In this document: one piece after another, positions 7,920 to 17,565 of the stretch
How the letters are laid out: each line of letters begins with the position of its first letter
Position numbering within the stretch: position 1 is the stretch's first letter
NCBI RefSeq assembly: GCF_029051645.1
Contig: NZ_JAACFS010000031.1
Coordinates: 31,077 to 95,076 of the forward strand
Direction: 5' to 3'
DNA from: Bradyrhizobium sp. CSA112
Lineage (GTDB): Bacteria > Pseudomonadota > Alphaproteobacteria > Rhizobiales > Xanthobacteraceae
DNA: 64,000 nucleotides
Program-made: the position numbers and the translations under genes
The notes under the pieces: generated by a model
What the model saw: the letters and a program-made list of their open reading frames with translations, nothing else
Told to the model about the DNA's origin: nothing
Databases searched by the model: none

Positions 7920-8432
7920 ATGACCGCGCCCTCAGGCACCGGCAATCTGCCGCTGCCGCGATGGGCTTATGTGCCTGGCCAGTCCGAGCAAGCCGGCGCC
8001 GATTACGAAACGCTGTCGCAGATCGCAGCTCAGGTGCCGCCGCGCTTCCGCGGTTACGTGCCGGCGCGCCATCCGGCGCTGCGCTACGGCATGATGCTCA
8101 ACGACCACGGCTACTTCTGGGAGTCCCAGGAGATCCTGGAAGCGGTATGGGCGGCGGCGCCGCAGGGCGGCCGCGAACGGATTCTGTTGCGCGCCTGTAT
8201 CCTGATCGCGACCGCGAATTTGCGGCTGCGTATGCAGAGACCGCATGTCGCCTCGCGCCTGTTTGGCGAAGCGCTCGGCCAGCTCGAGGCGCTGGGTGCG
8301 CGCAATGCCGGTGGCGACGGGTTTGCCGACGGCTTCCCGGTCGCGGCGCTGGCGGCGCTCATCAAGGCCAAACCGGCCCGGCCGCTGCTCTCCACCGCCG
8401 ATTGGGTGGCATTCGCCGCTTGCCGAACATGA
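7920..8432 (+). CDS. DUF309-like protein
   Basis: 170 residues, soluble. The central stretch NDHGYFWESQEILEAVW followed by ILLRACILIATANLRLRM resembles the conserved core of DUF309 proteins (a helical bundle with a histidine/glutamate motif). Function unknown. It lies 48 bases after the hydrolase gene and ends just upstream of the candidate BoxR operator, so it appears to be the last gene of the ligase-hydrolase-DUF309 unit. It is not a known component of characterised box pathways. Confidence 0.6.
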   Translation: MTAPSGTGNLPLPRWAYVPGQSEQAGADYETLSQIAAQVPPRFRGYVPARHPALRYGMMLNDHGYFWESQEILEAVWAAAPQGGRERILLRACILIATANLRLRMQRPHVASRLFGEALGQLEALGARNAGGDGFADGFPVAALAALIKAKPARPLLSTADWVAFAACRT

Positions 8433-8439
8433 AGCAAAA

Positions 8440-8494
8440 TGCATGTTCCGACGTTTTAGACTAGACTCGATCAAAAACATGCACTATTGTGCAT
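8440..8494. promoter_or_regulatory. Candidate BoxR operator region upstream of boxC
   Basis: A perfect 16-base palindrome, ATGCACTATTGTGCAT, lies at 8479-8494 and contains TGCA-N6-TGCA. A further ATGCAT is at 8439-8444, inside an AACATG/CATGTT inverted pair (8426-8447). The TGCA at 8440 and the one at 8480 are 40 bases apart, about four helical turns. From memory, operators of the related BzdR are built from TGCA repeats in longer palindromes. The palindrome is 45 bases upstream of the boxC start, a plausible repressor position. Confidence 0.6.
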
Positions 8495-8538
8495 CTAACG
8501 AACCAAGCAAACCTTAAGAAAACGACAGAGGGTGGCCC

Positions 8539-10227
8539 ATGGCCGGTGAAGATCGCGTCCTCGCAGGCGGCGCGAAATACATCGATTTTCAAACGGATCC
8601 GTCGCGCTACCGGCACTGGAAGCTCGCCGTCGAGGGCGAGGTCGCGACCCTCACCATGGATGTCGATGAGAACGCCGGCCTGTTCGAAGGCTATCAGCTC
8701 AAGCTGAATTCCTACGATCTCGGCGTCGACATCGAACTCGCGGACGCCGTGCAGCGGCTGCGTTTCGAGCATCCGGAAGTGAAGGTGGTGGTGATGCGCT
8801 CGGGCAAGAACCGCGTGTTCTGCGCCGGCGCCAATATCCGCATGCTGGCGGGCGCCACCCACGCCCACAAAGTCAACTTCTGCAAATTCACCAACGAGAC
8901 CCGTAACGGCCTGGAAGATTCGTCGGAAAATTCCGGGCAGCGCTTCATCACCGTCGTCAACGGCACCGCGGCCGGCGGCGGCTACGAGCTGGCGCTCGCG
9001 ACCGATCACATCATCATGGCCGATGACGGCGCCGCCGCCGTGGCGCTGCCGGAAGTGCCGCTGCTCGCGGTGCTGCCGGGCACCGGCGGGCTGACGCGCG
9101 TGGTCGACAAGCGCAAGGTGCGCCGCGACCATGCCGATTTCTTCTGCACCATCGAGGAAGGTATCAAGGGCAAGCGCGCCGTTGCATGGCGGCTGGTCGA
9201 CGAGATCGCGCCCAACAGCAAGCTCGAAGGCAAGGTCGCCGAGCGCGCCAAGGAATTCGCTGCCGCCTCGAAGCGCAACGGCAGCGGCAAGGGCATCGCG
9301 CTTGCGCCGCTCAACCGCACCATCGACGACAGCGGCATCCGCTACGGTTTCGTCAGCGTCGACATCGACCGCGCGGCGCGGATTGCGACCATTTCGATCA
9401 AGGCGCCGGAAGCGGCCCCGCCTGATGACATCGACGGCCTGATCGCGCAGGGCGCGTCGTTCTGGCCGCTGCAGGTGGCCCGCGAGCTTGATGATGCGAT
9501 CCTGCACTTGCGCATCAACGAACTCGAAATCGCGATGCTGGTGTTCAAGTCGCATGGCGATGCCGCCAATGTAGTGGCCTGCGACACGTTCCTCGAAGCC
9601 AACAAGGCGCACTGGCTGGTCAACGAGATCAGGCACTACTGGAAGCGCGTCTTGAAGCGCATCGACGTCACCTCGCGCACGCTGGTGACGCTGGTCGAGC
9701 CCGGCTCCTGCTTCGCCGGCACGCTGGCCGAACTCGTGTTCGCCGCCGACCGCTCCTACATGCTGATCGGCTCGCGGCAGGGCGACAACCGCCAGCCTCC
9801 GGCGATCCAGCTCACCGCGCTGAATTTCGGCCCCTATCCGATGAGCCACGGCCTGACCCGGCTGCAGTCGCGCTTCCAGGCCGATCCGTCCGATCTGGAG
9901 CGCGCGGAAGCCACCATCGGCACCACGCTCGATGCTGAGGAAGCCGAGGAGCTCGGCCTCGTCACCTTCGCGCTCGACGATATCGATTGGGACGACGAGG
10001 TGCGGGTGTTCCTGGAAGAGCGCACCAGCTTCTCGCCCGACGGTCTCACCGGCATGGAAGCGAACCTGCGCTTCGCCGGACCGGAGACCATGGAATCGAA
10101 GATCTTCTCGCGTCTCACGGCGTGGCAGAACTGGATCTTCCAGCGCCCCAATGCGGTCGGCGAAGAGGGCGCGCTGCGCCGCTACGGCACCGGTCAGAAG
10201 GCGCAGTTCGATATGACGCGGGTTTAG
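8539..10227 (+). CDS. boxC: 2,3-epoxybenzoyl-CoA dihydrolase (benzoyl-CoA-dihydrodiol lyase)
   Basis: 562 residues with two crotonase-like parts. The first contains NRVFCAGANIRMLAG and GTAAGGGYELALATDHI (oxyanion-hole loops); the second contains LVEPGSCFAGTLAELVFAAD. BoxC opens the ring of 2,3-epoxybenzoyl-CoA and releases formate, giving 3,4-dehydroadipyl-CoA semialdehyde. Full-length relative to known BoxC (about 550 residues). GAGGGT precedes the ATG. The TGCA palindrome lies just upstream, and boxB follows after a palindromic repeat, so boxC and boxB are probably one transcript. Confidence 0.95.
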   Translation: MAGEDRVLAGGAKYIDFQTDPSRYRHWKLAVEGEVATLTMDVDENAGLFEGYQLKLNSYDLGVDIELADAVQRLRFEHPEVKVVVMRSGKNRVFCAGANIRMLAGATHAHKVNFCKFTNETRNGLEDSSENSGQRFITVVNGTAAGGGYELALATDHIIMADDGAAAVALPEVPLLAVLPGTGGLTRVVDKRKVRRDHADFFCTIEEGIKGKRAVAWRLVDEIAPNSKLEGKVAERAKEFAAASKRNGSGKGIALAPLNRTIDDSGIRYGFVSVDIDRAARIATISIKAPEAAPPDDIDGLIAQGASFWPLQVARELDDAILHLRINELEIAMLVFKSHGDAANVVACDTFLEANKAHWLVNEIRHYWKRVLKRIDVTSRTLVTLVEPGSCFAGTLAELVFAADRSYMLIGSRQGDNRQPPAIQLTALNFGPYPMSHGLTRLQSRFQADPSDLERAEATIGTTLDAEEAEELGLVTFALDDIDWDDEVRVFLEERTSFSPDGLTGMEANLRFAGPETMESKIFSRLTAWQNWIFQRPNAVGEEGALRRYGTGQKAQFDMTRV

Positions 10228-10239
10228 ACAGGTATTGCT

Positions 10240-10330
10240 GCGTCATGGCCGGGCTCGTCCCGGCCATCCACGTCTTCTTTTCATCAGCAAGAAAAGACGT
10301 GGATGCCCGGCACAAGGCCGGGCATGACGG
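10240..10330. repeat. Intercistronic palindromic repeat, family F
   Basis: Inverted repeat with arms GTCATGGCCGGGCTCGTCCC and a matching right arm ending GGCCGGGCATGAC; the inner part pairs ACGTCTTCTTTTC with GAAAAGACGT. It sits between boxC and boxB, so it would be transcribed as a large hairpin in their mRNA. It ends about 12 bases before the boxB ribosome binding site. Confidence 0.75.
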
Positions 10331-10355
10331 CAAATGTGCACAAAGGAGCACGGCC

Positions 10356-11798
<1,443 letters not shown>

Positions 11799-11825
11799 AC
11801 CACCCCGTCATCGGGGAGCAGTAAG

Positions 11826-12110
11826 ATGGACCCCGACCAAGATCTCGAAGCAATGGGCCGCGACCAACTGGTCGCGGAGGTGAAACGTCTAAGGGCCGGT
11901 ATCCGCACGCATCGTGACAGCACTGGTCACGACCTGTGCTGGCATCATCCCGATCTCTGGGGCCTGTTGCCCGAGCGCGTCACGCCAGAGGTGGCCGTCC
12001 CGCCCTGGCCGAAATTTTTGCGCGGATGCCTGCGCTATCGCGAGGCGCTGGATCGCGAGTTGCCGAACGCGCCGAAGGCAGATTACGAATACGATAAGGA
12101 CGAGCCGTGA
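11826..12110 (+). CDS. Small conserved protein downstream of boxB
   Basis: 94 residues, acidic, no signal peptide or membrane segment. An N-terminal helix (DQLVAEVKRLRAGIRTHRD) leads to a patch rich in His, Trp and Cys (HDLCWHHPDLWGLLPE), then a second helix and an acidic tail. GGGGAGC precedes the ATG. It follows boxB by 27 bases and is probably its cotranscribed partner. I do not recognise a functional family; the His/Cys/Trp patch could bind a metal, but that is a guess. Confidence 0.65.
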   Translation: MDPDQDLEAMGRDQLVAEVKRLRAGIRTHRDSTGHDLCWHHPDLWGLLPERVTPEVAVPPWPKFLRGCLRYREALDRELPNAPKADYEYDKDEP

Positions 12111-12117
12111 TCTCTCC

Positions 12118-12240
12118 GTTGCCCCGGCCTTGAGCCGGGGCCCATAACCACCGGACGTCGTTGTTTTAGCACGGCGTCAGCCATCATGCGCCATTGATGG
12201 ATCACGCGGTATGGGTCCCTGCGTTCGCAGGGACGACGTT
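12118..12240. repeat. Intergenic palindromic repeat, family A (copy 2)
   Basis: Left end reads CCCCGGCCTTGAGCCGGGG then CCCATAACCACCGG; the right end is the family A arm TATGGGTCCCTGCGTTCGC. It separates the box cluster from the convergent SDR gene and may act as a transcription end. Confidence 0.8.
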
Positions 12241-12266
12241 GGTTTCGCGGAGATGACGGCCGCGCG

Positions 12267-13067
12267 TTACCCCGCGATCTCAAGCCCCGCATTTGCGTAG
12301 ACCACGCCGCCATCGACGGCGATCGTATTGCCGACCACGTAATCGCCCGCGCGCGAGGCGAGATAGATCGCTACCCCCGCCATGTCCTCGTCGGTGCCGA
12401 TACGCCGCGCCGGAATACGCTTTGCGACTTCGTCCGAATGGTCGCGCGCGGCCCGGTTCATGTCCGACTTGAACGCGCCCGGCGCAATCGCGGTGACATT
12501 GATATTGTCCTTGATCAGTTTCGTTGCCATGCGCCGCGTCAGATGGATCACGGCGGCCTTGCTCGCCGCGTAGGAATAGGTCTCGCTGGGGTTGACGAAA
12601 ATGCCGTCGACGGATGCGATGTTGATGACCTTGGCCGGCCGTTCGGGCGAGGCCGCGGCGCGCAGCGGTTTCGCCAGCGCCTTGGTCAGAAAGAACAGCG
12701 ACTTGACGTTGAGGTCCATGACCTTGTCCCAGCCGCTTTCGGGGAATTCGTCGAATTCCGCGCCCCATGCAGCGCCGGCATTGTTGACGAGGATGTCGAG
12801 CTTCGGCTCCAGCTTGATGATTTCGCCAGCGAGCTTGTCGCAGCCTGCGACGGTTGAGATGTCGATCGGCAGCGCGATGCATTCGCCGTCATAGGCGGCG
12901 GAGAGTTCCTGCGCAGTCGCTTCGCAGGGACCGGCCTTGCGCGCGGTGATGTAAACCTTTGCCGCGCCCTGCGCGAGAAAGCCGGCCGCGATCATCTTGC
13001 CGATGCCGCGTGACCCGCCCGTCACCAGCGCGACCCGGCCATTGAGCGAAAACAGATCCTTGAACAT
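12267..13067 (-). CDS. Short-chain dehydrogenase/reductase (SDR)
   Basis: 266 residues, classical SDR. Visible: NAD(P)-binding GGSRGIG (about residues 18-24), NNAG motif (NNAGAAWG), catalytic YSYAASK, and the PGAFKSDM stretch after it. It oxidises or reduces an alcohol/carbonyl with NAD(P)H; the overall pattern is like gluconate 5-dehydrogenase/RhlG-type 3-oxoacyl reductases. The start at 13067 is set by GGAGG seven bases upstream. Flanked on both sides by family A repeats, so it appears to be a monocistronic gene. Substrate unknown. Confidence 0.88.
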   Translation of the reverse strand: MFKDLFSLNGRVALVTGGSRGIGKMIAAGFLAQGAAKVYITARKAGPCEATAQELSAAYDGECIALPIDISTVAGCDKLAGEIIKLEPKLDILVNNAGAAWGAEFDEFPESGWDKVMDLNVKSLFFLTKALAKPLRAAASPERPAKVINIASVDGIFVNPSETYSYAASKAAVIHLTRRMATKLIKDNINVTAIAPGAFKSDMNRAARDHSDEVAKRIPARRIGTDEDMAGVAIYLASRAGDYVVGNTIAVDGGVVYANAGLEIAG

Positions 13068-13135
13068 GCGTGCCTCCATTGCTTTGCCGCCGGTTTTGGG
13101 CGGGGGAGTGCGGCGAGTCAAGGAAGCTCATCGCG

Positions 13136-13253
13136 GTCGTCCCTGCGAACGCAGGGACCCATACGCCGCGGCCCATCCGTTGAGCGATGGAGTAGCTACC
13201 TTCTGCAACAATCGAAGCCGGTGGATATGGGTCCCTGCTTTCGCAGGGACGAC
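13136..13253. repeat. Intergenic palindromic repeat, family A (copy 3)
   Basis: Arms GTCGTCCCTGCGAACGCAGG at the left and the inverse with one change (CTTTCGC) at the right, around a short variable centre. Lies between the SDR and deacetylase genes, both on the minus strand. Confidence 0.85.
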
Positions 13254-13262
13254 GGATAGACC

Positions 13263-14321
13263 TTACGCCGCGTCGATGCGGCGAAAGCCGTTCCACATCG
13301 CGGTGGCGGCGCCGGAGGTCAGGACGGGGAGGATACGCGCGTCCTGGTAGTTGCCGTTCAGCGAAACCCGCTGCAGCGCGGTCATGTGGTCGGCGCTTTC
13401 CGGGAAGATCATGCCCGGCCGCGTCGTGACCGCTGTCTTGAACCCTGCCGCTTTCGCCAGCCTGAATTCACGTTGTCCCGCCGCGATCCGGTCGCCATAG
13501 GGATAGGCGAGATGAAGCACCGGCCGCTGCAACTTAGCTTCGATCCGTGCACGGCCGGTGGCCAGTTCGAACGAAGCGGTCTCTTCGCTCTGTCGCGCCA
13601 GATTGCAATGCGTGATCGTATGCGCGCCGACCGTCACCAGCGGATCGTCCGCGAACGCCTTCAATTCTTCCCAGGACATGCAGAGGTTGCGGGCGATTGG
13701 AGTCTCGTCCACGTCATATCGCGTGCATAGCGCGGAGATTTCGCGCTGCATGTCGTGTTCGGTCGGCAGTGCGCGCAGCCAGTTGTGCATGCGGTCGAAC
13801 GCCGCCTGCTTGGCTGCCGGCGTCGATGCGTCGAAGCGGATCTTGACGCCGCCGATCGGAGCTTCGATCGAGGATGCCTTTGCGATCGCCTTCTCGAGCG
13901 CGACCCACCACAACCGGCCGGTGCCCTCGGCGAAATCACTCGTTACGTAGACCGTAAGGGGCGCGCCAAACTCACGCATCACGGGCAGGGCGTAGTCGCG
14001 ATTGTCGCGATAGCCGTCATCGAAGGTGAAGCAGGCGAAGCGCCGCGCGAAATTGCGCTCCTGGAGTCGCTGATGCACCTCGTCCATGGTGACGATGTCG
14101 ACGTCGAGCGCGCGAAGATGCGCCAGCATGGCGCGCAAGAACTCCGGCTCGACCTCGAGATGATGATTGGGCTGAAACTCGACGTCGCGTCGCGGTCGGA
14201 CGTGGTGCAGCATGAAAATAGCGCCGACGCCTGCGAAGATTGGTCGCAGCAGGAAATGCGCGCCGGAGAAGTAAAGCGCCTCCAGCCCGACGCGGATGAC
14301 GGTGTTGCGAAGCAGTTTCAT
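13263..14321 (-). CDS. Polysaccharide deacetylase family protein
   Basis: 352 residues with a NodB-homology domain. The metal and catalytic motifs are visible: TFDDGYRDN (motif 1, catalytic/metal Asp), GAHTITH (motif 2, two metal His), and AYPYG (motif 3-like). These enzymes remove N- or O-acetyl groups from polysaccharides. The N-terminus has a hydrophobic stretch (FLLRPIFAGVGAIFML), so it may be membrane-associated. Divergent from the OmpA-type gene. The polymer it acts on is not indicated. Confidence 0.88.
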   Translation of the reverse strand: MKLLRNTVIRVGLEALYFSGAHFLLRPIFAGVGAIFMLHHVRPRRDVEFQPNHHLEVEPEFLRAMLAHLRALDVDIVTMDEVHQRLQERNFARRFACFTFDDGYRDNRDYALPVMREFGAPLTVYVTSDFAEGTGRLWWVALEKAIAKASSIEAPIGGVKIRFDASTPAAKQAAFDRMHNWLRALPTEHDMQREISALCTRYDVDETPIARNLCMSWEELKAFADDPLVTVGAHTITHCNLARQSEETASFELATGRARIEAKLQRPVLHLAYPYGDRIAAGQREFRLAKAAGFKTAVTTRPGMIFPESADHMTALQRVSLNGNYQDARILPVLTSGAATAMWNGFRRIDAA

Positions 14322-14488
14322 CGAGATGCAGGGATGCCCGGTTATTTACGGGGAGAAACTAGCGAAAGACCGCTGAAGAAACAGTTAGCCGGACCAATTT
14401 CAGAGCTCTTCGGCTCCTGCGACATTTCGGGTTTGACAGCCCGGCAAGGGTTTGTTTTCTCTCCGATCCGGACCCCGCGGGAACTCGA

Positions 14489-15883
14489 ATGCACGGACTT
14501 TTCAGGTGGAGTAGCAAATGGTGGCCGGGCGTCATTCCTTTGGTCATCTTTTGGGCTATCGCGGCCTGGACGAGCACTGAGCCGCTGGAGATCGATCTGG
14601 CGCAGCGGTCGGCCGCCGCCCTCAAGGATACCATCCTCGACAAAAGGCGAATCTCGGTCGCAGGCCGCGACGTGACCCTTGCGGCGGATGCATTCTCGGA
14701 AGACGGCAGGCAGAGTGCCGTGGCGTCGGTTGCGGCGGTACCGGGCGTGCGGCTGGTTGATGATCAAACCCGGCTCGTTCCGGAAGCCAAGCCGTTTGTC
14801 TGGTCGGCCGAGCGTGACGTGCTTCGGGTGACGCTATCGGGCAGTTCGCCCCTGCCGGCGACCAGGGGCCGGTTGATGGACGCGGCCCGCGCCAATCTCG
14901 GCGGCGTCGAAGTGGTCGACCGGATGAATCTGTCGCGCGGCGCACCGCCGCGCTTCGACAACGCCGTGCTGTTGCTGCTCGACCTGGTCGGCAAGCTGAA
15001 GGACGGCAAGATCACGCTGTCGGACACCAAGGTCAGCCTGTCCGGCATGGCGCGCGACCTCGGCGGCCGGGAAGCCATCGCCGCCGCGCTGAAAAAACTG
15101 CCCGAGGGCTTTTCGGTCGCGGCCAACGAGGTCAAAGCGCCGCCTTACATCTTCCAGGCCTACAAGGATCCGGTCGCGCTGACGCTGACGCTGACCGGCA
15201 ACGTGCCCGACAGCAACGTCCACGCCGCGCTGGTGGCTGCGGCGGGACGCAAGTTCTTCAGTGAAAAGGTCGTCGACAACCTCAAGGCGAGCGTCGGCGC
15301 GCCCGCGAGCTTCGCCAACGCGGCGGTATCAGCGCTCGGCGCGCTGTCGCGCCTGTCGACCGGTACGCTCGTCGTCTCCGACCGGGAGGTGAAGCTGTCC
15401 GGCGATGCGCTCTATGAAGCCGCCGCCAGTGAGATCCGCGCCGGCCTCGGCAAGGACTTTCCGCAGGGCTGGCAGTTCAAGCCGGAAATCTCGGTCAAGC
15501 CGGCCGCGGCGCCGGTGGATGCGACCGTCTGCCAGCAATTATTCGCGGAGTTGCTCGGCAAGGCCCGGATCCGCTTCGAAACCGGCAAGGCCAATATTGT
15601 TGCGGATTCCGCCGGCCTCCTCGACCGTTTGATCGAAACCGCGTTGCGCTGTCCGACCGCCAATATCGAGATATCAGGACATACCGATACTGATGGCGAC
15701 GAGGCGGCCAACCAGGGGTTGTCCGAGCAGCGTGCGCAGGCGGTCGCCGATTATCTGGTCAAGGCAGGATTGCCGGCCAACCGGTTCAGCGCGGTCGGCT
15801 ATGGCTCGACGCAGCCGATTGCGGGGAATGAGACCGACCAGGGCAAGGCGCAGAACCGCCGCATCGATTTCGTGGTGAAGTGA
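14489..15883 (+). CDS. OmpA-family protein with BON-like repeats
   Basis: 464 residues. A single N-terminal membrane segment (about 13-29) anchors it in the inner membrane. The middle contains repeated stretches resembling BON domains. The C-terminal OmpA/Pal domain is clear: RIRFETGKANI, ISGHTDTDGDEAANQGLSEQ, RAQAVADYLVKAG and QNRRIDFVV. Such domains bind peptidoglycan. The next gene overlaps or nearly overlaps its stop, so the two products probably act together in the envelope. Confidence 0.88.
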   Translation: MHGLFRWSSKWWPGVIPLVIFWAIAAWTSTEPLEIDLAQRSAAALKDTILDKRRISVAGRDVTLAADAFSEDGRQSAVASVAAVPGVRLVDDQTRLVPEAKPFVWSAERDVLRVTLSGSSPLPATRGRLMDAARANLGGVEVVDRMNLSRGAPPRFDNAVLLLLDLVGKLKDGKITLSDTKVSLSGMARDLGGREAIAAALKKLPEGFSVAANEVKAPPYIFQAYKDPVALTLTLTGNVPDSNVHAALVAAAGRKFFSEKVVDNLKASVGAPASFANAAVSALGALSRLSTGTLVVSDREVKLSGDALYEAAASEIRAGLGKDFPQGWQFKPEISVKPAAAPVDATVCQQLFAELLGKARIRFETGKANIVADSAGLLDRLIETALRCPTANIEISGHTDTDGDEAANQGLSEQRAQAVADYLVKAGLPANRFSAVGYGSTQPIAGNETDQGKAQNRRIDFVVK

Positions 15884-15885
15884 GC

Positions 15886-16182
15886 ATGGCCTATCTGACC
15901 ACATTCTACTGGGGTTGGCTCCTGGCATCGGGGCTGCTCGGCTTCGCCATGGGCTGGATATCCGTTGTTCAGCACGGCAACGGCGTCTCGCGGAAACTGC
16001 GATGGTGGCTTTCGGCCTTGGTTGCGGCGCTGGTTGGCGTCGCGCTTGCACGTGTCGTGCCCGGCCGTTTCGGCTACTGGCTCGATCTCGGCCTGATCAT
16101 GTTCGCGCTCTATCTCTGCTTCTGTGCGGTCGGATCATGGTTGCGCGGCTGGGTGGTCTCGCGCAGCGCGCCGCCGGCCTGA
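15886..16182 (+). CDS. Small membrane protein coupled to the OmpA-family gene
   Basis: 98 residues with about three hydrophobic segments (WGWLLASGLLGFAMGWI; LSALVAALVGVALARVV; DLGLIMFALYLCFCAVG). An alternative GTG start at 15880 shares bases with the TGA of the upstream gene (GTGA), which points to translational coupling. No family recognised. Probably a membrane partner of the OmpA-type protein. Confidence 0.75.
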   Translation: MAYLTTFYWGWLLASGLLGFAMGWISVVQHGNGVSRKLRWWLSALVAALVGVALARVVPGRFGYWLDLGLIMFALYLCFCAVGSWLRGWVVSRSAPPA

Positions 16183-16459
16183 CCGCGCCATGAGCCGGTC
16201 AGCTTTACCGCCGTCATTGTCACGCGTTCTTGACCGGCCCCGGCTATGGTCGCGAATCGCCGTCGGGCGGCGGATTGCTGCAAAACCGTACTTCTACCGT
16301 CCCCAACTGGCGCCTAATATGTTGAAGAAGCGCGTTTTATCGTCGTCAGGCGAATTCCACTCCGGCTCAAAACGCGCTACCAGAGGAGCAACGGAGCAGC
16401 GTAGCATCGGCGGGGTTCGCGCCATTGCCATCGTCGCAGCAGCGCAATTCGAGGTGTAG

Positions 16460-17521
16460 ATGCTGGAAGCAATACGCAGGGCGATCTCGTTTCTGCGCCA
16501 GAAGCAGGTCCTGCACAAGCTCGGCGTTTTGATCAGCATCACGGTCATCGCCGTTGCGTGCTACGTGCTCTATCACATGCTCCGCGGCATCGACGCCAAT
16601 GAGGTGATCGACGCCATCAAGCGCACCGAGCCGCGCCAGATCGCGCTGGCGGCATTGTTCGTGGCGGCGGGCTATTTCACGCTGACCTTCTATGACTGGT
16701 TCGCAGTCCGCGCGATCGGCCGCGGCCACATCCCCTACCGCGTCAACGCGCTTGCCGCTTTTACCTCCTACTCGATCGGGCACAATGTCGGCGCCAGCGT
16801 GTTCACCGGCGGCGCGGTGCGCTACCGGATCTATTCGGCCTGGGGGCTAAACGCGATCGACGTCGCCAAGATCTGCTTCCTGGCCGGGCTGACCTTCTGG
16901 CTCGGCAATGCCGCGGTGCTGGGACTGGGCATCGCTTATCACCCGGAAGCCGCCGCCTCGATCGATCAGTTGCCGGTCTGGCTCAACCGCCTCGCGGCGT
17001 TCGGCATCATCATGGCGCTGATCGGCTATGTGTTCTGGGTTTGGGTCCAGCCGCGCAGCGTCGGCCGCGGGCCGTGGACGGTTACACTGCCGGGCGGGCC
17101 GCTGACGCTGCTGCAGATCGCGATCGGCATCGTCGATCTCGGCTTCTGTGCGCTGGCGATGTATGTGCTGGTGCCGGACGAGCCCAATCTGGGCTTTGTC
17201 GTCGTCGCGGTGATCTTCGTCTCGGCCACGCTGCTGGGGTTTGCCAGCCACTCGCCGGGCGGGCTCGGCGTGTTCGATGCCGCCATGCTGGTCGGCCTCT
17301 GGCAGATGGACCGGGAGGAACTGCTCGCCGGCATGCTGCTGTTCCGCGTCCTCTATTATATTGGTCCTTTTGTCATATCTGTAATCTTGCTGACGCTTCG
17401 GGAGATTATCCTCGGCGCGCGATCGAAGCGCCTGCGCCAGTTGGCGTCCGGCGCCGGCGCCGAGCCGACGAGGCATGAAGCCGCCGTCTATGTGCGCGAA
17501 CGTGGAGACACGGGCGCCTGA
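16460..17521 (+). CDS. UPF0104 / lysylphosphatidylglycerol synthase transmembrane-region family protein
   Basis: 353 residues, integral membrane with about eight segments. The stretch YSIGHNVGASVFTGGAVRYR and the later GFASHSPGGLGVFDA are typical of the flippase-like domain (MprF N-terminal half, UPF0104). The soluble lysyl-transferase domain of true MprF is absent, so it is probably a lipid translocator rather than a synthase. It is preceded by a 277-base gene-free gap that I read as its promoter region, and is followed by phoR 44 bases on. Confidence 0.85.
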   Translation: MLEAIRRAISFLRQKQVLHKLGVLISITVIAVACYVLYHMLRGIDANEVIDAIKRTEPRQIALAALFVAAGYFTLTFYDWFAVRAIGRGHIPYRVNALAAFTSYSIGHNVGASVFTGGAVRYRIYSAWGLNAIDVAKICFLAGLTFWLGNAAVLGLGIAYHPEAAASIDQLPVWLNRLAAFGIIMALIGYVFWVWVQPRSVGRGPWTVTLPGGPLTLLQIAIGIVDLGFCALAMYVLVPDEPNLGFVVVAVIFVSATLLGFASHSPGGLGVFDAAMLVGLWQMDREELLAGMLLFRVLYYIGPFVISVILLTLREIILGARSKRLRQLASGAGAEPTRHEAAVYVRERGDTGA

Positions 17522-17565
17522 TGGTGCGGCGGATGCCTCATCAATAGAGGAAGAAGGCCCGCGCA

